Assembly: GCF_964355755.1 (NCBI RefSeq)
Contig: NC_092670.1
Span: 13,269,201 to 13,333,200 of the forward strand
Direction: 5' to 3'
Source of the DNA: Antedon mediterranea
Lineage: Eukaryota > Echinodermata > Crinoidea > Comatulida > Antedonidae
DNA: 64,000 bases
The notes beneath the pieces are model-generated. The model was not told the DNA's origin, did not search any database, and was given only the letters and a program-made list of their open reading frames with translations. This document shows positions 15,901-27,900 of this stretch, in pieces. The first letter of the stretch is position 1, and every line of letters begins with the position of its first letter. The translations under genes and the position numbers were made by a program.

Positions 15901-18900
15901 CCATTGACAATTCAAGTGAGCGATGATCCAAATGATCCAACAAACTCTCAAAGTGTAAGAACCAATCCATTTTTTGTTGTTAACCCAATGATCGATACAA
16001 AAAGACAACTAGGCGATGGCAATAGTACTGTATGTTTGCCTGAAGTTTAATGAATGGGATTGAAATATTGTATATTGATTATAATGATTCCTTCTTCTTT
16101 CAGAGCATTACAACTTTGACAGTATCTGTGATCTCTGTTGAGAGGCCACCAGTATTTGCTTCAGGGTTGTTTATTGGTAGTGTTGATGAAGGTATCGAAG
16201 GAGCTCCGGTGACAGTGGTAAATACTTCATACTATTTGTTACTATAGCACAAGTCAATTCTGATTCTGTCATTCTGAACATGTCGGAGTATACACATTTT
16301 AATGTCAGCTTTAGATGGTTTTTTTCAGATTGTGGGAGATCCTTATAATGTACATATATAGGCATTTTCCTTCTAATGTGTTTTTCTTTCCTCAAATGTA
16401 GGTACCCGTTGTCAGTGTGACTGGTGATGGTTCTCAGGTTACCTACTCAATTACTGGTCCAGATTCTGACTATTTTGACATTGACCCTGCAACAGGTAAA
16501 TCCAATTTCTTATTTAGCAGCATACTGCAAAATGATCCTGTAACCTAATATATATATATATATATATATATAACAATACCATGAAAGCCCCAGTGGTCTA
16601 ATGGTATATATATATATATATCTCTTGCACTGATGAAGGGCTAGTGTTGCCCGAAAGCTCTGCTAACTTTCCTGGCTGTTTACTTTATCGTTTTGATTTA
16701 GCTTTTCGCTTTTTATTTTTGTATCTCCATTGAGATCCAGCCACTAATACCCACAGCATATATATATATATATATTTGTATTTTCATTCCATTTTCTATA
16801 TTTGTTTTTGTAAGTATTAGTTGAGTATATAGTATTATCAATTGTACAGCGATTTGGTCACTTGGAAAAGCGCTATATAAATCCAAATTAAATAAATAAA
16901 TAAATAAAATAAATTTCTTTCACCATTCCTTTTTCAGAGTGAAATGACTTTTCTATTCTTTTGTTTCATTGTTTTTAGTTAAACATAAAATGGAGAACTT
17001 GGGAGAGACAAATACCATGGAAACCTATCAAAGGGTATGTCTCTCCAACTCCATACAAATAGAAATTAAAATGTTAATAGACTTACTATTTTTTGTTTAA
17101 ATGCAGGCCAACTGACAACCAAGGTAGCTCTTGATGCTGAGACAAAAGACCTTTATGAATTTGAGATTGTTGCTACCAACTCCAAGGGAGAAACGGACAC
17201 AGCAGACATACAAGTGATGATCACCAACTTAAATGACAACTCTCCTATTTTTGTCCCACCACAAATTAGCATCAATATATCAGAGGGTACAGCTGGTGGT
17301 AAGATATTTTCAATAAAATTAATTAATCCTGTAGTTGCTGTAATACCACAGAAGTGGCAAAACGAAACTAGTGAAAATGAGGATCAATGGTAATATTAGC
17401 TTTTTGCATTACTATAGATCAGAACTAATGTTTGCAGTTTGGATTCTTTTTTGTAATATTATTAAGATTTAATGTTTCTTTTTATAACAGGTGAAACCGT
17501 GGGTCAAGTAAATGCCACTGATCCAGATGGTTTTCCAATTACTTATTTCATCTCCAGTGGCGGTGAAGGCAGATTTGTCATAGATCCACAGACAGGTGTT
17601 ATAACGGTATGTAGAAACATTACTTTGTTTTAACTAGTCATTTTCAAGCTACCTTCTTGCTTGCAATCACATGTATATTGACAACATTGAAGCATAAAGA
17701 ACACCGACAAATAAGAATTTTTTGTAACCTTTTATTCAATCCACATGTTTGTTTACTGTTTGAAAACTGTATGTGTCCTGAATTTTTTTCTGACCCAGTT
17801 TTTTATCTTTCTGTATTTATATGTATCACCTATTTATTTCCATGTTGCATCAGGGAGTTATTTAACAACTGTTGTTATGTAATTGTGTTGCTGTTTTAAT
17901 TTAGGTGCGCCGCGCCAAAATGTGTTTCTTTTTTATTTTTTTATGTTGTATGATGTACATTTAACAATAGGTTGCACCTGGTGAGACAATTGATGGCACT
18001 CCTACATACACGCTCGTCATATCAGCCACTGACGGAGGAAACCCAGCTCAGACCGGTACGTCAGTCGTTACGATAAACGTTGCAAACATCAATAACAGCC
18101 CACCGTATTTCACATCAGATCAACTATACCGCGTCGTCATGATTCCTGAAGATACTGCAGTCGGTACAAACATTGTAAACGTCACAGCAAAAGATGACGA
18201 TAACGATGCTGCTCTTACGTATAGCATGACTGACAGTGTGATGTATGACAGTGCAGGGAGAGAGGTCATACCATCAACGGCAACGCCCAGAGCTACTAGC
18301 CAGCAATTATTTGTTTTGGATTCACAAACAGGAGTCTTGAATGTAGACATGCCACTGGATCGGGAAGTTGTTGAGACTGTACGATTGACCATCAAAGCTA
18401 CCGATAGCAACTCTGTTGATCCAAGTCAAGCAGACAGTCTTATAGATGGTAAATATTGTTTCTTTTTATTTTACCTTCAAGAGCATTGGTTTTACGTCTT
18501 TTTCTGTTATTATAAATTATAAAAACTAAACGTTAAATACTGATATTACTTCACTTTTTCTGCATTGTTCTTTTTTTGTGTCATTTTTATCAAATACATT
18601 AACCGATTTACCCTTTTTTGTTATTTAATTAGCCATTGTAGTCGTTCAAATAATTGACATTAACGACAACACACCAGTTATTGAACAACTGAACGTAACA
18701 TCATTGGTTATCGAAGTAACTGAGAATGCAGACCGTGGAACACTGCTGACAACCTTTGTTGCCACTGATCCTGACAAAGATGAGAACGGAAGACTGGAGT
18801 ATGTTTTGGTTGATGAAACCACTGATTTGGTGGAGCTTATCAGAGAAACTGGTAGGTTGTTTCCTGGCATATACTCAATACAAATAAAATTGGTTTGAAT

Positions 18901-21900
18901 ACAGTACTGCTAAAAATTAATCCGAAGTGAAGCTGTAGCTTGCCTTCTAATCATAAGGTCCATGTTTTATTCCTGATCTAGTGCCAGGGTTGTAACTCAT
19001 TGTGAAACTTACTCCACTCCCTAAAACCTCAACTGAGACTTACTTTATACGTATAATGTAATTAATTCATTATATAATTGAAGAGACCTTGTTGTTAGAT
19101 GTTATGATGTAAAAATGAGAAAAATATTTTGACAAATAAGTAACAAATTAGATACTCATTTAAATGATTGTAGAAAAATATTAGCAACAGACTTGTTAAA
19201 ATATATAATACAAACACAATTATTGTTTCTCTGCTTTCAACAATATTTTCAAACAATTACTTTGAGCAATTCTTAAAAACAAATTAACATTTAAAAAAAA
19301 TGATTATTGAAATTGTAATTTTGATTTTGTTTCACTATAGGCCATTTGGTAGTGAATGGAGAGATAGATTACGAACAAATCCAATGGCTGAACTTCAAAG
19401 TGCGTATTCAAGATATGGGTACACCCTCACTATATGTCACAATACCTGTATACGTACGTGTTATCGATGTAAACGATAACAGTCCTGTATTTCAAGGAAC
19501 ACCTTATGATGCCTCAGTATCAGAAGGTGCTGTAGTTGGATTTCCGGTCGATGTTAATGTACTTGCCACAGACCTAGATAGTGGAGCGTTTGGAGAGATT
19601 ATCTACACGCTTAGTGGTGGCAATGATCGCTTCAGCATTGATCAAAATACTGTAAGTATGGTTATGTCTTTTATGCAGTTTGAATGTATATTTCAGTCAA
19701 TTGAAATGTATATGGACAGCCCATTTAGTGAAAAAGTGGGAAGAGTGAAATTTACAATAGATGTAAACTAAACTATGACCTGAAAGATTGTCTAATCTAT
19801 GACCAAACGGGATACATTTAAGCATTTTGTAGATCCAGAACTCCTACTAAAAAGTTTGTGCTTACTCACATCATTATTATCCTTTTTTTCAATATCTTTT
19901 ATGAATTTCAAGGGTAAAATATGTGTAGCCAATGAGTTGGACAGAAACCAGAATCAATATTTCTTGACGGTGACCGCAACAGATAATCCTGTAGGAGCAG
20001 TAACAGACCGCTTTACATCAACAGTTGGAGTAAGTATATCTAAGATGCTTCTCATTTATGACGAAAGTTCAGTTAAAATCAAATTCAAGTTAAAATGCTA
20101 GATGCTATTCAACTCATACAAATGCTTTTACTAATAGGCATATATGTTATTTGTTGTTTCAGGTGACAATAGATGTTGTTATCGAAAACCGTTTTACCCC
20201 AATTCCTGGCCAGTCAACTTATTTCTTTGATGTGTTTGAGAACACCCTAGCATCAACATTAGTTGGAGAAGTGACAGCCACTGATAATGATATCGGACAA
20301 GCTGGTGAATTAACGTTTACTATTAGCGACACCAGTCCAGAAGGTAAGTACTTTGACATTTTACCTTTCCCTATATTAATGTGAAGATTGTTTTCATATA
20401 TTACAATCTGTATCCTCACGTACAAAATAAATGTAGTAAAAAAAAGATCAAAAACATGTTAGATCAAAATTGAAATTTGAAACTGTGTTTTCATCTACAG
20501 TTATTTTGACACATCTAATGATCAATGAAGAACTAGGTGTGATCCTAACAACTCAAACCTTTGACCGAGAAGTTGATGGTGATGTTATTGAATTTACTGT
20601 TGTAGTAAGTACAGTTTTCTTTATTTTAATGACTTTTAAACAGTACAAAATGAGGCCACTCTAGGGAATATAATTTTACAATCTCCGATTTTTATCGTTA
20701 TATAAGAGTAAATGTATTCACCAATCATACCGAAGTGAGATATTTCCCTTTTAATAATTAGTAGTTCGCTTAAGTCAATAATGGTCGTGGTATTCATTTG
20801 GATAGAAGAATTTGTAAACTTTGTTTGCTTCCTTATCATTTAGCAGAACTGTAGGAATTGGTGAATATTTCATCTTATTTCATAATTGATGCAATTATGA
20901 TACATTTTTTTTTATAGATTTCTGACAATGGTACACCTGTAAAATCGAGTACTTCTACAATTGTGCTGACGATTAAAGACGTCAATGATAACGTTCCACA
21001 GTTTGATAGTGCAACATATTCTATCACTGTGCCAGAAGGGTTGACAAGAGGTTCACCGGTAAGAACATATACATAATAATAATATACACATAATGTTTAT
21101 TTATTAGAATAATAGAAAGTAGTAGTAGTTATTTTATTTTTTTAATTTTATTTCATACTCATCCAACAGCGAGTAACCCGCCAATTACAGGATGGATAAA
21201 CTATTTAATAATTTCACAAGACAAACATATACACAAGATGCTCTACATAAACAAAGACTTATTATTAAGTCTTTGGGAGTGGAGTTGTAAATTGTCATGA
21301 GAAAAAAAACCTGACATATGACAGGACTTGAACCCAGGACCCTTATAATATAGTAATATAAATAGGGTAGTCAATCTCACAGATAATGCAATATTCTCTC
21401 CATTCAATGATTATAAATTATTTTTTATTTTTTATTCAATAAATTATTTTAATAAATAGGCCTATTTAAAAACTTACATTACAAAACATCCATTAAACAG
21501 TTTTGTTTACATATTTAAATATTTTACTTTAAAATTCGACTTAAATTTTTCAAAATTCATAAATTTACCATTTTTGCCTAGTAGATCGTTGACGAACCTT
21601 ATTCCATATAAAATAATTTAGAATTTGCTTTATAACACATACTGTTCTAACTGAATTTATCTTACATCAATTTCGAATAAACTTTGGAGGCGGAAAAACA
21701 TTTAATTGTGTTCATTTTTGTAGGTGTATACTGTGTTGGCAACTGACCTTGATTATAACAATACAGTGAGATATAGCATTGTACAAGGAAACATAGGAAA
21801 TGCTTTCTCACTTGATGGTAAGTTGGGATATGTTTCTTTGCTAATAGTGACAAAGAGACTGTGGTACATTAATTGAATGAGAACTAAACAAACGAAGTTT

Positions 21901-24883
21901 GTAAAATTTTGAAAAAAATATTTTATGTTCTCTATTTTTTTTGTAGCTGCGACCGGTGAATTGACAAACAACATTGTACTTGACTTTGACAATGTTAATC
22001 AGTACAACTTAACTATAGCTGCCACAGACCAGAGCGGAATGTACTCCACAACTCTTTTGCAAATTGATATTTTAGATTTGCAGATTGGAAGTAGCATCAC
22101 ATTCTCAGAAACACTGTACAGGTCAAACCTACCTGAGAATGTACCAGCTGGTGAGTCGTCTAATAGTCCAACATGATCTATTTAAATTGGTTCTATAAAT
22201 TTAGTAGAATATTTTACATACTTTCTAATATATCATTCACAATTCTTCTTCAATACAATCGCAACATTGATACTAAATGGTACATTGTGTACAATATAAG
22301 AATATAGTTTTGTAATTGCATGATAATAATTCATTTGTTTACATTAGGCACCATTGTAAATCAAGTAACCGTCAATGACAATGGCAATCCTGTTGATGCT
22401 ACGTACAGCATTGTTAATGGCAATGTGGATGACACATTTATTATTGATCCAGACACTGGTATTATAACAACCAACAGGACTCTGGACTGGGAGGCCAACT
22501 CTCAGTACTATCTTATAATTCAAGCAAAGACGGGAGACACAATAGCACAAGCTGTGGTAAGTAATGTAGTAAGTAGTTGAGTTCTGGTGGTTATCGTGCT
22601 TGCGTAGGCTGATGCCAAGGTCTAATGTTCAATTCTGATTATAGTGCCATCTCTTCTACTCCACTTCCAAAGCCTCAAATGAAGCACGATGTGGTTTATC
22701 ATCATCGCCAAGATTTATAATTGAAGCTATAATAAGTAATTCAAACCAACATTTTGATGTTTTATTTCTTCAACTGAGGATTTAGGCCTACCTCGAAATT
22801 AGATATTTATAAGTAAAATATTGTATTTTATAAAGTGAATCATAACACATTCAAACAAACATACAATAAAATATAAGATTCCTATTTCTATATTTTCTGA
22901 CTTATTTATTAATATTAACCTCTATAAATAATGATTGTACTGTTGCATTATCGTGCGTAACCCTTATCGTTATAGTTGGAAGTATTGATCACTGATGTCA
23001 ACGATGAACCACCAAAGTTCCGGGAAGTGTCATACTCAGTCCAGATACTCGAGAACACAAAGGTTGACATGGAAGTTGAGGAGGTGTTTGCGGTTGATGC
23101 TGATGATGGTGGTGTAATAGTGTACGATATAATTAGTGGAAATGATTATGGTATGCTTATTATGTTTAGATTGTATTTAAATAAAATCAAAATAGTACAT
23201 ACATTACAGTTTGAACAACAGCTGTAATGCTGAAATATATGAATTCACGGTACAGAAATATCTAGTAGATAGTGAAATAAGTTGACCTAACTGAGAATCA
23301 AGATGTCTTTGTGCTTTATATGCAAGCAAACAGGATTATATTGTATATTCATGTCCGATTCTATAGCAACCCAACTCTTCATCAATGGATATACTGATAT
23401 ATCAGAAACACAAGGAAATTCCCAAGGCAGAGAACAAGTTTTTTCACCTACCTTGCGTTGAGAATATTTTGGCCTAGGCTAATAACATCAGCTATCAAAT
23501 AGAATAGAGCTTGCAATTGCTCATGTCCCAGCTGTATCGTAAATATTGCCCACTGTAATTGTTGTAGAAATAATTTCTGTGAGGCCTGTATAATAATTAC
23601 ATTGATTTATATAATTGCAGGTCATTTCAGAATTGACAACAAGACTGGCAAAATATACTTAGCAAAAACACTTCTTGATCGTGTTCCTTTGAACACGGTA
23701 TATCAGCTTGTTGTACAAGCTCAGGACAGTTCCAATACACAGCTTTTCAGTAACGTTAATGTCTCTATTGAGATTATTGATATCAATGATCACGCTCCAG
23801 TTTTTATCAACCCCAATGAAGTTTTTTATGTTCCTGAGGTGAGTAAAGCTTGACCTAAACTAGTTTGACAAAAAAGTGTGTAGTGTAGTATCAGGAAGTT
23901 TTTACAACTCCCTGGTAGTATGTAGTATGGTAGTGATATGACATCATCGTGTGGAAATTTGTTATCACATACAGTGTGGTTAACAAGATTGCTCACCAAT
24001 ATGTAAGCAGTTGTGGCTCTTTATCATCATGTGGATATCACTGCATACAATTTGTAATGAGGCAATAGCTAAGAAAGCATAGGTTTATTTCTTATTCTCT
24101 GTAATTAGCAATTATACATGGTAACACAACTATGTAATGCATATTCCTATAGAAAGTTCCTCAATGCACATTGGATTTGTCATTTTCATAATCAGTTTGC
24201 ACTGTTAAAAATATTGATTATTGTTAATTGATGAGGTTTTATAACTGTTTACAGAACGAACCAATTGGATATGTTATTGGTTGTGGTAGTGCAATGGATG
24301 TAGATTTTGGTCTCAATGGTGAATTACGATATGATTTACTGCGTACTGAAGATGTCAGCCGCGATTGGGAAAGCTTCAGTATCAATGTAACTTCAAGCAA
24401 AATAGAAACAACTCAAATCTTTGACAGAGAAGAGAAAGACATTTATACAGTGAGTTTCATGAATATTCATTCTTTAAATATGTGTATTATTGATATTCAT
24501 TAAATATTTTACCCAATGATAAACAATAAAGAAGCATGGCATTGTTTATTTTAGATTACACAAAATAGTATAGTAAAAATGTTGTATTTGTAATATTATA
24601 TTCGTAAATGATAATAGGAAGCTCTTGATTTTACGATGACCAAGATGTACTATTTGCATGATGGGTTTGGTTTGGCAAATGTTGTCAAGTCAGACTTACT
24701 TTGTAGATTTTAGGTCCTCTTTACGAAATTACAGACATGCACATTTGAACCTCGTTTGTGTGGAGTTGAGAAGGAAACAAAAATCGAAATCGACCTTGAC
24801 AAATAGCACATACTTTACACAAGTCGTAGGTGATACAGTAGGTCGTCGCATATCAAAAACTCCACTATTCTATGTGTTAATTT

Positions 24884-24923
<40 letters not shown>

Positions 24924-27900
24924 TTAACGAGTTTAACAAATGATAAACAATAAAGAAGCATTGCATTATTTATTTTGGATAATGTTGTATTTGTAACATT
25001 ATATTCCTAAATGACAATAGGGAGCTCTCGATTTTACAATGACCCTGCATTCGACAAATTCGGCATAATTTACTCAAGTCATATGTCCTATCGTAGGTAG
25101 TCGCATATCGAAATCTCCACTATGCTATGTGTTAATTTTATATACTTGTTTTTGTTAACTTAGATTGTGGTTGTCGCTACCGATCAAGGCAATATTCAGC
25201 TGTCAACAGCTCACGAATACACAATAAGAATAACAGACAGAGATGATAATCAACCGATGTTTGAGCAACTTGTAAGTACCAAACTTTTACCGGTGAAAAT
25301 AATATTATAAGTAAATATTATAACATCTGTAAATCCATATTATGTGTGTCCATGGTAAAGCTAACTTACACTCTGTTGTGTAGAAAGGTGATGAGTTAAT
25401 ATAGAATATACATATCTGTTGATTATTAAGCAGGCACTCTTCAATTAGACCATCAGGTCACACTTCGAATAAAAGGACCACCATTGCTAGATCTGGAAGA
25501 TGTTCTCTTTAATATGGGTTCTAATGCATGTTAGACAATAACTGATTGATGAGTATTTAACTGATTACTTTTAAGGTTGCTGGTGTTCCTGAAACAGAAA
25601 CGTTGGATGTTGATGAAAACTCAGCTGTTGGTACAGCCATTGGTTCAGTTCCAGATGCAATAGATCGGGACACAGACCAATACTCACAAGTGTACTATTA
25701 TATTGTTGGTAAGTTATGTTTTTGTGTAAGTAAAATTATAATAATATATATTATACATGCATTTCTTTAGTAATGGACCATTTTGTAAAAACATTATTTT
25801 AATGAAAATGTCATCCATGTAAAATAAGTTTATTAATAAATAAATAAATAAATAACATCACATTCTTTATTTTTTTTATAGAAATGACACATTTGTTGGC
25901 TTACATTCATCATTGTTTTTTTTTGTAGAAGGCAACTCGGAAAATTATTTCTCAATTAACAAGACAACGGGAGAGGTTTCTGTGAATGGCGAACTTGATC
26001 GTGAAGCCAAGTCCAGCTACCGAATTGTTGTTAAAGCATCGAGTGAAGTAGACTACCAAGGCACGGGTCCCTACAATGTCACTACTGACTTCTCATTGAA
26101 AGAAGTAATTATTAATATCAATGATGTGAATGACAATGGCCCCATATTCACACAGAACCCATACTTTGCAGGTAAAATGATTTTCATCGAATTTCTGGAT
26201 ACACTACGAGTGTGCATTTTTGAGATGAGGTAAATTGTACTTTTAATTACTTAATTTTACTTTTTCACAGCTGTTGCTATTGACGCTACCGTCGGTAAAT
26301 CTATAATTCGTGTCTCTGCCGTTGATCCAGACATCGGCGATGAGGACATCTTGTATGACATCACATACAGCAATCTTTACGATGTCAATTCTGTTGATTA
26401 TCAAGCAGCTGCTGATTACTTCACTATTGATAGAGAGACTGGACTTGTGTTTCTGAACAAAGGTCTGACATCAATCAAGACAGGATACTTTGAAGTTGGA
26501 CTTCTTGCTGAAGATTCTACGAATAGTGATCTCAGAGATGTCTCGGTTTTACAGGTACAATATATAACAATATTTAGTTTAGTTTTTTAAGGTCAGAAAA
26601 GAGGCATTTGAAGTGAAGCTGTTCGCCAAACTAAGAAATCACCAAGTATTTGTCTTTTGTTGAATTATAGGTTACAGAGCGTGCTTACGTGTTATACTTG
26701 GAGACAGCTAACTGTCTATTTATGTTTATCTTCTCCAGTTATGTCAGCATTTTGTTATACAGTTAGTAGTGTTATAGCTACAATATTAAAATTTGTTATC
26801 GTGTTTTTATAGGTCAGTCTTCTAACTAAAGATGAACGTGTCATCCTTATTATTGATGCCAGTGTTGATACTGTCAGAAGCAAGGAAGAAGAGCTTACTG
26901 AGTAAGTATAAGATTAAAGCAAGACATCAAGGAATCTTGTGAATCTCATCTAGCAAGGGTTTCCACAATTACTTGATTGGAATGGTTAAATTATAGAATT
27001 TGGTAAAATCAGTCGCGATAGCGGGCGGATGTGGTTGTCGGTTTAGTTCGGGAAGGTGCGAATAGCAGACGACTGGATTAATGGTTGGAATTAATGTTCT
27101 ATGCCTAATATGTGTATATATATTAACAAATCTATTTTAAATATTTTTTACCAAACAAAAGTAATATATTTCACGATTAAATTTTTTTTAATTTCTGAAT
27201 ATATAGATTTCAGTGTCATGACCTTTCAGATGAATATGTTTGTGAGATGTTACAATTCTATATCTTCTTTCTAGGCTACTCTCTAACATAACAGGAGGAA
27301 TGGCTGTTATAGACAGTATTGAGACGTACATTGATGCGGATGGTGTAACCAACTTGGACCAAACACAGGTCATCTTTCATGTTATAAATCAAGAGACTGG
27401 TGAAGTACACGATGGAAATGAAGTTAACAAGTGAGTATTGCAAGTATTTATTCTGTAAAAATAATGTAATGCATTGGATCACTTTTGTAGGCATATTATT
27501 GGCTTCATCATAAAAGCCTCCCATGGTAAACACCATTTTTTCATCAACATATCTGAGTCGTCCTTTTTACAAAAGGTGTTTTGAACACTTATTTATTATG
27601 TCAACAAGTATGTACAACAAATAGTTTAGGATAGGTGTCATCATTGGTACCAGGAGATCACTTTGACGGAGACAATTTAGTTTTGAAATAATTATTTATT
27701 ATTGTTGATGATACTGTATCACTTTATTATTATTTCTGATGATTGAAATCATGTAGTGTCAAATGAAAGGTTCACATTTTAGTAATTTATCCTCATCAAA
27801 TATGAAACACGCTTGTATCAAATCTACCACTAACATATTATATTGTCCACAATATCACCATCCCTGTGGTATCCGCAATAAGCATTTTGTTTTAAATTTT

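Larger units (their letters stand above)
12175..19651 (+). other. Cadherin EC repeats, third block (exons 27-44)
   Basis: Linkers: DVNDNNP (29), DINDNPP (31), DKNDETP (32), DINDNMP (34), NINDNTP (36), SVERPPVF (38), NLNDNSP (40), NINNSPP (42), DINDNTP (43) and DVNDNSP (44). Exons 38 and 42 are degenerate at the calcium-binding positions. Exons 32 (444 nt) and 42 (478 nt) are the largest EC exons and each carry more than one repeat's worth of strands without interruption. Many joins are phase 1 (a G followed by GT, AA, GC and similar), a common pattern in EC genes. Confidence 0.9.
19913..26554 (+). other. Cadherin EC repeats, fourth block (exons 45-58)
   Basis: Linkers: VIENRFTP (exon 46), DVNDNVP (48), ILDLQIGS (50), DVNDEPP (52), DINDHAP (53), DRDDNQP (55) and DVNDNGP (57). 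Exons 46 and 50 have no recognisable calcium-linker acids. The last EC repeat runs from the end of exon 57 through exon 58. The YFTIDRETG strand in exon 58 shows it is still an EC fold. The repeats here are more divergent than upstream, as is usual near the membrane in long cadherins. Confidence 0.88.
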
